From positions 744,001 through 808,000 of the forward strand of contig NZ_JARUBN010000001.1 of NCBI RefSeq assembly GCF_029626265.1: a DNA stretch of 64,000 bases, given 5' to 3'. The translations under genes and the position numbers were made by a program. Under the pieces are notes generated by a model. The model did no database searches. It was not told where the DNA came from and was given only the letters and a program-made list of their open reading frames with translations. Of this stretch, positions 1 through 7,128 are shown in pieces (position 1 is the first letter of the stretch; each line of letters starts with the position of its first letter). The DNA comes from Micromonospora sp. WMMD1102. GTDB lineage: Bacteria > Actinomycetota > Actinomycetes > Mycobacteriales > Micromonosporaceae.

Positions 1-25
1 GGATGCGCCGGTGGCGGGTGCTCAT
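1..25 (-). CDS. Start of second ABC permease subunit (partial, NikC/OppC position)
   Basis: An ATG on the minus strand overlaps the TGA of the upstream permease (ATGA junction). The eight codons visible read MSTRHRRI and then run off the window edge. In nickel/peptide importers the second permease (NikC/OppC) normally follows NikB/OppB, so position and coupling suggest that identity. Too little sequence is present to test it. Confidence 0.4.
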
Positions 26-1077
26 GCCGTCTCCGCCCCACGGCGCGCGGAGGTGTCTCCGGTACCGGTGCGGCCCGGCCGGGCCCACGGCAGCCGGGGC
101 GGGCAGCGCTGGCTGTCGGTGCCCCGGCGGACTCGGGGGTCGATGATGATCTGCGCCACGTCGGCGAGCCGGTTGGCCAGGATGAACCCGCCGCCCAGGA
201 TGAGGGTGCTGGCCTGTAGTGCCGGTATGTCGCGGCCGGCGGCGGCCTTGACGAAGTAGGCGCCGAGGCCGGGCCAGCCGAAGATCTGCTCCACCACGAC
301 GGTGCCGACCAGCAGGGTGCCGACGGTGAACCCGGCGACGGACAGGATCGGTCCGGCGGCGTTCGGCAGGCCGTCGCGGAGCACGATCGACGCCGGTCGG
401 CTGCCGCGGGCCAGCGCGGCGAGCACGTACGGCTGGTCGAGGGCCTCGCGTAGCGTCACGGCCACCACCCGGCTCAGCACTCCGGCGGCCGGCAGGCCGA
501 GCACCGCCAACGGCATCACCCAGGTCGCCGGACCCGCCATTCCGGACGTCGGCACCAGACTCATCCGCAGGGCCAGCACCAGTACGAGGAGATAGCTGAG
601 CCAGAACGCCGGCACCGAGGTGGCCAGCAGTGCTCCGGTGCGCAGCGCTCCACGCAGCAGGCCACGCTCCAACACCGCCCCGGCGACCCCGACGAGCACA
701 CCGACGATCAGCGCTACCACGGCGGAGCCGGCGACCAGCCACAGCGTGACACCCATCCGGTCCGCGATCTCCGGGCCGATCGGTGTGTTCGTCCGCAGCG
801 ACAGTCCGAAGTCGCCCGTCGCGGCGTCGGCGAGCCAGCGCAGATACCGCAGCAGGGCGGGGGCGTCCAGGCCGAGTTCGGTGCGGACGGCGTCGACCTG
901 TTCGGGGGTGGCGGGACGGCCGGCCCGGGTCGCCGCCAGCATCGCCGCCGGGTCACCGCGCGCGAGCAGTACGAGCGCGAAGGTGCCGGCGGACACCGCG
1001 ACGAGCACACCGGCGGTGTCGACGAGCCACCGCGCCACGTACCCTCCGGCGGAGCGCAGCCGTTGCGGCGCCCTCAC
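22..1077 (-). CDS. ABC transporter permease, nickel/peptide (NikB/OppB) type
   Basis: This is an inner-membrane subunit of a family-5 (nickel/dipeptide/oligopeptide) importer. The 351-residue product opens with a hydrophobic segment (about residues 10-35), has the usual periplasmic loop (LGLDAPALLRYLRWLADA region) and then several membrane spans. The cytoplasmic coupling motif is seen as VTLREALDQPYVLAALARG, followed by DGLPNAAGPI. The start is the GTG that overlaps the TGA of the binding-protein gene, so the two are translationally coupled. Family and topology are clear. Whether the cargo is nickel, cobalt or peptide cannot be read from the permease; the NikA-like binding protein beside it favours metal, as does the metal-rich window. 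Confidence 0.85.
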   Translation of the reverse strand: MRAPQRLRSAGGYVARWLVDTAGVLVAVSAGTFALVLLARGDPAAMLAATRAGRPATPEQVDAVRTELGLDAPALLRYLRWLADAATGDFGLSLRTNTPIGPEIADRMGVTLWLVAGSAVVALIVGVLVGVAGAVLERGLLRGALRTGALLATSVPAFWLSYLLVLVLALRMSLVPTSGMAGPATWVMPLAVLGLPAAGVLSRVVAVTLREALDQPYVLAALARGSRPASIVLRDGLPNAAGPILSVAGFTVGTLLVGTVVVEQIFGWPGLGAYFVKAAAGRDIPALQASTLILGGGFILANRLADVAQIIIDPRVRRGTDSQRCPPRLPWARPGRTGTGDTSARRGAETA

Positions 1078-2630
1078 CCGACGGTGACCCCGGTCAGTTC
1101 GAGATCGACGTCGCTCGGCGGGACCGCGAAGCCGTCCACCCCGGCGCGCACCGCCCACATCCGGGGCCGGTAGACCAACGGCACGAACCCGGCGTCGGCG
1201 GCGACGGCGTCGTACAGGCTTCGGTAGGCCGCTGCCCGGGCGCCAGGATCACCGGCGAACAGCGCCTTGTCGACCAGACCCTCGATGGCGGGCGTCGTCC
1301 ACAGCGGCGCCCGCGCCTCGTCGGTGAACAGGGACACGATCGAGCTGGACGGGTCGTACGGCGCGCCGAGGGTTTCGAAGAACGTGATGTCGTACCGGCC
1401 CTCGGCCCGCTCGTCGTAGTAGACGGCGGCGTCGACCGGGACGATCTCGACCGCGATCCCCACCTCCTTCAAAGCGGCGGCGATCGCCGCGGCCATGGTG
1501 CGCGGGTCGAGTTGTCCCTCGGCCGGGGTCGCGGGAACGAGGAGCCGCAGCGAGAGCCGCTTACCGGCCTTGACCCGGCCCTCGCCGTCGCGGACGTAAC
1601 CGGCCGCGTCGAGCACGCTGCCGGCGGCGCCCTTGTCGAAGCCGACCGGCAGGTCGTTGCCGGAGTCCGGCACGCCGGGCGGGAACACCCGCCGAGCGGG
1701 CTCGGCGTAGTCCAGGAACAGTGCCTTGGCCATCGAGGCGGTGTCGATCGCCTTGCCGACGGCCTGGCGTACCGCCTTGTCGCCGGCCGGACCGTCGGGA
1801 TTGAACCCGAGCATGATGGAGACGTCCGGGGCGCCGGTGAGGAGTTCGACGTCGTCGCGGCCGTCGAGGGACTTCGCCTCCACCGGGGTGATCGGGGCCA
1901 GGTAGGGGCCGCCGATCAGGTCGATCTCGTTGTTGGCGAGTGCGTCGACCCGGGCCTGCGAGTCCGGGATGACCTTGAACTCGAGGCGTTCCAGGCGCGG
2001 TTTCTCGCCCCAGTAGTCGCCGTTGCGTTCCAGTACCGCACCGGTGGCCGTGTTGGACGCCAGCTTCCACGCTCCGGTGCCGACCGGCGTCTGGAACTTC
2101 CCGTCGGCGGTGGCCGACTTCGGGCTGAGCAGCCGGACGGGCCGTACGATCGACAGTTCCTGCAGCAGCGGCTCGTACGGCTCGGACAGGGTCAGCCGGA
2201 CGGTGTCCGGGTCCGAGGCCTCCACCGTGGAAATGACCTGCGACGCCCGGAAGAACGAGAAGCGTTTGTTGCCCACCCAGCGCTCGAAGTTCCACTTGAC
2301 GGCGGCGGCATCCAGTGGTGTGCCGTCGGTGAAGCGGACGCCGTCGCGCAGGTCGAAGGTCACCTGCTTGCCACCCTCGGCGACGGCCCAGGACTCCGCC
2401 AGACCGGGCCCCAGCCGCCCGTCCTTGCCATAGCTGACCAGCGGTTCGTAGATCGCGTCGAGCAGCAGGAAGTTGCCGGTGAACGCGTGCGGGTCCAGCG
2501 CACCCGACTCCGCGCTCAGACCCACGCGGAGCACAGTGGACGACGCGGTGCCGCCGGAGCCGGGACTGCAGGCGGTGACGAGCGCTACCGACGCGGCGAG
2601 GCAGGCGACAAGGGGACGTGATCGCGGCAC
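1074..2630 (-). CDS. ABC transporter substrate-binding lipoprotein, family 5, NikA-like
   Basis: This is the extracellular solute-binding lipoprotein of the importer encoded with the downstream permease. The GTG at 2630 has a GGAGAG ribosome binding site six bases upstream and gives a 518-residue lipoprotein. A basic start and hydrophobic stretch lead to the lipobox VTAC (Cys about residue 20). Family-5 hallmarks follow: IYEPLVSYGKDG, GLAESW and TFDLRDGVRFTDGTPLDA, which resemble E. coli NikA more than long oligopeptide binders. The ligand, nickel chelate or peptide, is not proven. An upstream ATG would add a poorly supported N-terminus ahead of the lipoprotein signal, so it was not used. Confidence 0.82.
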   Translation of the reverse strand: MPRSRPLVACLAASVALVTACSPGSGGTASSTVLRVGLSAESGALDPHAFTGNFLLLDAIYEPLVSYGKDGRLGPGLAESWAVAEGGKQVTFDLRDGVRFTDGTPLDAAAVKWNFERWVGNKRFSFFRASQVISTVEASDPDTVRLTLSEPYEPLLQELSIVRPVRLLSPKSATADGKFQTPVGTGAWKLASNTATGAVLERNGDYWGEKPRLERLEFKVIPDSQARVDALANNEIDLIGGPYLAPITPVEAKSLDGRDDVELLTGAPDVSIMLGFNPDGPAGDKAVRQAVGKAIDTASMAKALFLDYAEPARRVFPPGVPDSGNDLPVGFDKGAAGSVLDAAGYVRDGEGRVKAGKRLSLRLLVPATPAEGQLDPRTMAAAIAAALKEVGIAVEIVPVDAAVYYDERAEGRYDITFFETLGAPYDPSSSIVSLFTDEARAPLWTTPAIEGLVDKALFAGDPGARAAAYRSLYDAVAADAGFVPLVYRPRMWAVRAGVDGFAVPPSDVDLELTGVTVG

Positions 2631-2639
2631 AGACTCTCC

Positions 2640-2960
2640 AGGTGGGGCGGTGGCTGGCGGTACGACGGGCTGCCGGGGACGCTGCCCCATCACTGGTCGG
2701 TTCCATCAGCCGGATGGTTCCCGACAACTTCCGATAACGGGACGGTTGGCACAGGATCAGCCTCCTTCCGTGTCGCGGCCGGCCGGCCGGCCAGCCAGCC
2801 CGGCAGGGCTCCTCGCGGTCGTCCTGGCGTGGTTCGCCGGTGACGCCGCTGCGGGCCGTCGGTGACATCGCCGGATGCGGTGCCGAACCGGTTCCGCCCG
2901 GGCGCGAGGCGGTCGGCGTGTGCGTGGAGTAGAGGCGTGCACGGCGGCACCTTCGCAGAG
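2640..2960 (-). promoter_or_regulatory. Long leader of the NikA-like operon, possibly a degenerate cobalamin riboswitch
   Basis: No gene is seen in the stretch from 2631 to 3016. Read on the minus strand, it holds CCGGCGATGTCACCG followed by GGCCCGCAGCGG, then about 45 bases later GAGGAGCCCTGCC, which resembles the B12 box. These elements come in the order found in cobalamin riboswitches. The GGGAA element is missing, so the match is weak and may be chance. A covariance-model scan would decide. Confidence 0.22.
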
Positions 2961-3016
2961 CGGAGGTGCGGGGTGGCTGGGGCCGGAGGAGCAGCCCCCG
3001 GCCCCAGCCGGGGAGG

Positions 3017-3808
3017 TTAGCTGGCGAGCACCGCGCCGAGTCGTTCGGCGTTGGTGCGGAAGACGGCGAGCAGGTTGAGGTCTGCGCCGGGGTAGTTGAC
3101 GATGTCGACCCGCTTGGCGCCGGGGATCTCCGGGTTGGCGCCGGGCAGGTGTGCGTTTGCCAGTACCACCGCCGGCTTCTTCGCGGTCAGTTCGGCGAGC
3201 TGGCCGGCGCTGACCGGCTGCGGCCCGTACGTGCCGACGACCTTGAACCCGACGAACTCCGCCCAGTACGCCATGAAGAGGTGGGAAACCGCGGTCTTCG
3301 GTGGGATGGGCGCGACGTCTTTCAACCCGGAGCTGAGGTTGACGTACTCCCGGTCGAACGTGGTCAGCCAGGCGGCGGCCTTGTCTGCGGTGCCGAACAG
3401 ACCACCGAGCCGGGTCACCTCGGACCGGATCTTCGCCGGAGTGTTCTCCAGCTCGACCGGTACCAGTTGTCCCTTGCCGCCAGCGGCGTCCTTGAGCTTC
3501 GCGGCGAAGCCGTCGAACTCGGCGAAGAGCACGTAGTCGGCGCCGGCGACGGCGGCCAGGTCGCTCGGCTTCGGGTCGTAGTCCGGCGGGTGCTGGACAT
3601 TGGCCGGTGCTACCACGGTGATGTCGGTGACTCCGGCGGCCTTGGCCAGCGAGCCGACCCAGGAGGTGGAGGCGACGACCTTCGGTCCGCCGGGAGCGGG
3701 TGCGCTGGCCTCGCCGCTCGGCTCGTCGTCAGTGCTGCCACACCCGGTCGTCAGCAGCGCGAGCGTCAGGGCCGACGCGGCCAGCGCCGCGAGACGAGTG
3801 GATCGCAT
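3017..3808 (-). CDS. Metal ABC transporter substrate-binding lipoprotein (ZnuA/TroA type)
   Basis: This is a cluster A-I (Zn/Mn) metal-binding lipoprotein of 263 residues. An AAGGAG site precedes the ATG. The signal peptide ends in the lipobox TTGC (Cys at about 23). The mature part opens with VVASTSWVGSLAKAAG, typical of the family, and NVQHPPDYDPKPSDL supplies the first metal-ligand region. There is no long His-rich loop like that in many ZnuA proteins. Its 5' end overlaps the permease gene by 80 bases, which is unusual, but signal peptide and ribosome site leave no better start. It is the last gene of an ATPase-permease-binding-protein operon. Confidence 0.85.
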   Translation of the reverse strand: MRSTRLAALAASALTLALLTTGCGSTDDEPSGEASAPAPGGPKVVASTSWVGSLAKAAGVTDITVVAPANVQHPPDYDPKPSDLAAVAGADYVLFAEFDGFAAKLKDAAGGKGQLVPVELENTPAKIRSEVTRLGGLFGTADKAAAWLTTFDREYVNLSSGLKDVAPIPPKTAVSHLFMAYWAEFVGFKVVGTYGPQPVSAGQLAELTAKKPAVVLANAHLPGANPEIPGAKRVDIVNYPGADLNLLAVFRTNAERLGAVLAS

Positions 3809-4616
3809 CCAGTACTCCTTGGGGAATCAGATAGGTGAGCAGGGTCAGGGTGCCGGCCACCAGCACGAGGACCGGTCCCGGCGGCTGGTTGAGCAGCAGC
3901 GCCACGACGAAGCCGGCGGTGTTACCGAGCACGCCGAGCAGGACGGCCCAGACCGCCATCGACCGCAGTGAGCGGCCGAGGTTGCGGGCGCCGAGGGCGG
4001 GCAGGATGGTCAGCGCGTCGACCAGCAGCGCGCCGGTGAGCCGGATCGACGCGCCGATCGACACCGCCACCACGACGAGCAGGACCAGCATGAGCGGACC
4101 GGCGGCGACCCCGGAGCAGAGCGCGAGTTCCCGGTCGAACAGCAACAAGGCGAGCTGGCGACGGTAGCGCCAGAACAGGACGTGCACTACCACCACCAGC
4201 ACCGCGATGATCGCGATGTCGGTGTCGCGGGTGGCCAGGATCGAGCCCCAGAGCAGCTCGAACGCGCCGGTGGCGTTCACCCCGGACAGCGACAGCACCA
4301 GCAGCGCGCCGGCGATGGCGAACGTCATCAGCAGGCCCATCGCGCCGGGCAGGCCGGTCGGGCGGCGGGCCAGTGGGGCGACGCCGGCGCCGGCGAGGGC
4401 ACAGGCGAGCAGACCGCACAGCACCGGGTCGAGGCCGACCAGCAGGCCGACGGCGATGCCGAGCAGCGCCACGTGCATCATCGCGAACCGGACCGCGATG
4501 ATGTCCAGACCGACGATGAACACCCCGACGATCGGCAGGCCGACGGCGGCGATGAGCAGCCCGATCGCGGAGCGTTGCACGGCGGGCAGGGCGAGCAAGT
4601 CGACGAGCTGGTCCAC
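3729..4616 (-). CDS. Metal ABC transporter permease (ZnuB type)
   Basis: This is the membrane subunit of the Zn/Mn-type importer. The 295-residue product has about eight hydrophobic segments spread over its length, and the ABC-3 family core GLDIIAVRFAMMHVALLGIAVG near residue 37. It starts with GTG three bases after the ATPase stop codon. The C-terminus (about 27 residues) is read from DNA that also encodes the start of the binding protein in another frame, so the tail may be poorly conserved. Operon position and family are clear; zinc versus manganese is not. Confidence 0.85.
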   Translation of the reverse strand: MDQLVDLLALPAVQRSAIGLLIAAVGLPIVGVFIVGLDIIAVRFAMMHVALLGIAVGLLVGLDPVLCGLLACALAGAGVAPLARRPTGLPGAMGLLMTFAIAGALLVLSLSGVNATGAFELLWGSILATRDTDIAIIAVLVVVVHVLFWRYRRQLALLLFDRELALCSGVAAGPLMLVLLVVVAVSIGASIRLTGALLVDALTILPALGARNLGRSLRSMAVWAVLLGVLGNTAGFVVALLLNQPPGPVLVLVAGTLTLLTYLIPQGVLDAIHSSRGAGRVGPDARAADDRVWQH

Positions 4617-4619
4617 GCC

Positions 4620-5255
4620 TCAGATCACCCGCAGCCGGCCGGCGGCCATCTCGGCGACGCGGTCGCAGGCGTTGGACATGGCGCGGTCGTGCGAGACCAC
4701 GACGACGGTGATCGGCAGGCCGGCGAGCAGGGCGGCGACCTGTTCCTGCCCGGCGAAGTCGAGCGCGGCGGTGGGTTCGTCGGCGAACAGCACCCGGGCA
4801 CCGGCGGCGACGGCGCCGAGTGCGCGGGCGAGGAAGGCCCGTTGTAGCTGCCCGCCGGAGAGGGTGTGCAGGGGACGGCGGCCGAGACCCGCGGTGCCGA
4901 GCCGTTCGGCCGCGTCGCGGGCGGCGTCCGGGTGCCCGCCGCTGTCGAGCAGTTCGTCGACGAGTAGCGGGAAGCGGCCCGGGGCGAGTCGTTGCGGTAC
5001 CCAGGCGACGTCGCGGCGCCGGGCGGCCCAGTCCGTCGGGGTCCGGGCGACGGTGCCGCCGACCCGGACGTCGCCGCCCGTCAGGGGGTGCAGGCCCAGC
5101 GCGGCGCGTAGCAGGGTGGTCTTGCCGGAGCCGTTCGCTCCGGTCAGTGCCACATGCTCGCCGGCGGCGACGTCGAGGTCGATCTCCCGCACGACGGTAC
5201 GGCGGCCGTAGCGGCAGGTGACTGCGGTGAAGGTGACTGGTGCTGCGGCGGTCAT
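4620..5255 (-). CDS. Metal ABC transporter ATP-binding protein (ZnuC type)
   Basis: This is the ATPase that drives the importer formed with the two downstream genes. Walker A is GANGSGKTT, the signature is LSGGQLQR, Walker B is VLFADEPTAALD and the switch His is in VVVSHDR. The ATG at 5255 gives 211 residues; an in-frame GTG at 5279 would add eight. No good ribosome site marks either. A CACCT-TTTC-AGGTG inverted repeat lies 39 bases upstream of the chosen start. It is the first gene of the operon. Confidence 0.85.
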   Translation of the reverse strand: MTAAAPVTFTAVTCRYGRRTVVREIDLDVAAGEHVALTGANGSGKTTLLRAALGLHPLTGGDVRVGGTVARTPTDWAARRRDVAWVPQRLAPGRFPLLVDELLDSGGHPDAARDAAERLGTAGLGRRPLHTLSGGQLQRAFLARALGAVAAGARVLFADEPTAALDFAGQEQVAALLAGLPITVVVVSHDRAMSNACDRVAEMAAGRLRVI

Positions 5256-5293
5256 CCGGCCCGCTGCCCCAGACGGCACCGGAGCGACCGTCG

Positions 5294-5307
5294 CACCTTT
5301 TCAGGTG
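5294..5307. promoter_or_regulatory. Inverted repeat upstream of the Zn/Mn-type importer
   Basis: CACCT-TTTC-AGGTG is a perfect 5-bp inverted repeat 39 bases before the ATPase start. It could be an operator or an RNA hairpin. It does not match the AT-rich Zur or MntR consensus known from actinobacteria, so no regulator is assigned. Confidence 0.25.
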
Positions 5308-5506
5308 ACCGGCGGCGCGCGGGGGCAACCGCGCACCGCCGGCCCGTCCGGCCCGACTTCCGGACGACCAAGGGTTCGTCCGACGCCGGCGTCGATCGCA
5401 GACTGTTGCTCCGCACGACCACTAGTCGTACCCGGGCGGCGATCGGTTCCCGAAGAGTGGTGCAGGACGACCGGTTGTCCGATTCATCCCCCGGGGGGCG
5501 TCGGCC

Positions 5507-5668
5507 TCATGCCGGCTTCCGGGGCTTGCGGATCTGCCAGATGGTGTCGAACGGCCAGCAGGACAACCAGTGCCGCCACGCGGCCTGGTCGAGATGGGAC
5601 GGGATGACGATGTCGGGCTCGGGCACCGGTTCGAGCAGCGCCTTGATGGTGCCGGAACTTTTCCGCAT
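5507..5668 (-). CDS. Small ORF, 53 residues, unknown
   Basis: This 53-residue reading frame lies between the Zn/Mn-type importer and the divergent DJ-1 gene. It starts MRKSSGTIKALLEPVPEP, ends IWQIRKPRKPA, and has a Trp-rich middle (AWRHWLSCWPF) flanked by basic ends. Wobble positions are GC-rich, as in real genes here, and the composition is not that of a shadow frame. No clear Shine-Dalgarno sequence precedes the ATG, which weakens the call. It could be a small regulatory or peptide gene, or chance. No function is proposed. Confidence 0.35.
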   Translation of the reverse strand: MRKSSGTIKALLEPVPEPDIVIPSHLDQAAWRHWLSCWPFDTIWQIRKPRKPA

Positions 5669-5730
5669 CGGTGGGCGACTATCTCTGCGAGTCGACGTGA
5701 CGCAGCCACCACCACGATGAGGAGCAGCTG

Positions 5731-6450
5731 ATGGATCGCCGGAACGTTCTTCGAGCCACGGTCGCGGCCGGAGCCGTCGCGGGTGGTGCGGTACTGGCGC
5801 AGGGAAGCGCCTCGGCGGCGCCGTCCTTCACCCCGGCCCGACCGTTGCGGGTGCAGGTCGTCACGTTCGGCGGGGTCGAGGAGCTGGACTTCATCGCCCC
5901 GATCGAGGTGTTCGGCATGGCGAAGGGCATTGGTGGCGGGGCGATCACCACCAGCATGGTGACAGTGGACGGTGACGATCCGGTCGTCGCGTTCCACGGC
6001 AGTCAGGTCGGACCGATCGGACAGTGGGCACCACGTGAGGCGGACGTGCTGCTCGTTCCCGGTGGTGGTTACCGCCGGGCCGACGCACCGGGGGTGTTGT
6101 ACGAGATCCAGCGGGGTGTGGTCCCGGCCGCGATCGCCGCCGCCCGACGGCGTGGGCTGACGATCGCGGGGGTCTGTACCGGCACGATGCTGCTCTCGGC
6201 GGCCGGTCTGACCGCTGGCCGGCCGTGCATCACCCATCACCGGGCGGTCGAGGACCTGCGCGCCCAGGGCGGTGTCGTCACCGAGGCGCGGGTCGTCGAC
6301 GACGGTGATCTGGTCACCGCCGGTGGGATCACCTCCGGCCTCGACCTGGCGCTCTGGATCGTCGAGCGGTTCCTCGGCGCCGACCTCGCCGTCCAGGTCG
6401 AGCAGGTCCTGGAGTACGAGCGGCGCGGCACCGTCTGGCGGCGCCGATGA
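5731..6450 (+). CDS. DJ-1/PfpI family protein with Tat-type signal
   Basis: This 239-residue DJ-1/PfpI (class I glutamine amidotransferase-like) protein starts with MDRRNVLRA, a twin-arginine-like signal that ends near QGSASA. The body has VVTFGGVEELDFIAPIEVFG, with the conserved acidic residue region, then VLLVPGGG and the nucleophile elbow AGVCTGTMLLSAAGL with the conserved Cys. A GAGGAG site precedes the ATG. Members act as isocyanide hydratases, glyoxalases or chaperones, or form the ligand domain of AraC regulators; this one lacks a DNA-binding domain. Secretion of such a protein is uncommon. The substrate is unknown. Confidence 0.8.
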   Translation: MDRRNVLRATVAAGAVAGGAVLAQGSASAAPSFTPARPLRVQVVTFGGVEELDFIAPIEVFGMAKGIGGGAITTSMVTVDGDDPVVAFHGSQVGPIGQWAPREADVLLVPGGGYRRADAPGVLYEIQRGVVPAAIAAARRRGLTIAGVCTGTMLLSAAGLTAGRPCITHHRAVEDLRAQGGVVTEARVVDDGDLVTAGGITSGLDLALWIVERFLGADLAVQVEQVLEYERRGTVWRRR

Positions 6451-6508
6451 CACTGGCCGACCGGCAGCAGGACCGAGCCCAGCGGGGCGACCAGAGGAGG
6501 GGTCTTCG

Positions 6509-7082
6509 ATGACGCGGTGGGACGAGGGGCGACGGACGGTACTGCGGGCCCGGTCCGGTGCGTACCGACACGAACGTGTTGGCGTTGACCGCCGACCGGT
6601 CGCTGCGGCAGGTGCCGACGGCGGACGTGCTGGTGGTGCCCGGGGCCGGCGACCGTGGCGTGCTCGGCGCGATGGACGACGCCGAAACGCTGGAGTGGAT
6701 TCGCCGGATCCACCGGGGCTCGACCTGGACGACCTCGGTGTGCACGGGCTCGCTGCTGCTCGCCGCGGCGGGCCTGCTGCGGGGCGTACGCGCCACCACG
6801 TACTGGGCGTCGCGGAGTTATCTGGCGTCGCAGTTCGGAGCGGTCGTCGTACCGGAGCGGGTGGTCGAGGCCGGTAAGATCATTACGGCCGCCGGGGTGT
6901 CCGCCGGGATCGACATGGCCCTGCGCCTCGCCGCCCGGCTGGCCGACGAGCAGGTCGCCCAGGCGCTGCAACTCGCCGTCGAATACGACCCGCAGCCGCC
7001 CTACGACACCGGCAGGCCGGAGAAGGCCGGACCCGAACTTCAACAGTTGGCGTTGAAACTGCTCGCCGACGCGGCACGGTAG
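6509..7082 (+). pseudogene. N-terminally truncated DJ-1/PfpI gene
   Basis: A strong AGAGGAGGGG site precedes the ATG at 6509, but that frame soon turns into nonsense. The DJ-1 sequence is read in another frame from about 6540: VRTDTNVLALTADRSL, DVLVVPGAG, the elbow SVCTGSLLLAAAGLL and a C-terminus at 7082. The first strand and helix of the fold (about 45-50 residues) are missing, and an in-frame TGA lies at 6510. Deletion plus frameshift is the simplest reading. A shorter product from the GTG at 6558 (174 residues) is possible but would lack the conserved acidic residue. It is a tandem paralogue of the gene before it. Confidence 0.6.
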
Positions 7083-7128
7083 CGCGTCAGCGAGCCAGGC
7101 AGCAGCCCGATCACGCGGCGAACCGCCC

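Noticed and set aside
783..2621. 612-residue open frame on the plus strand
   Set aside because: Antisense to the well-supported binding-protein gene; Arg/Gly/Asp/Val-rich shadow composition caused by high GC.
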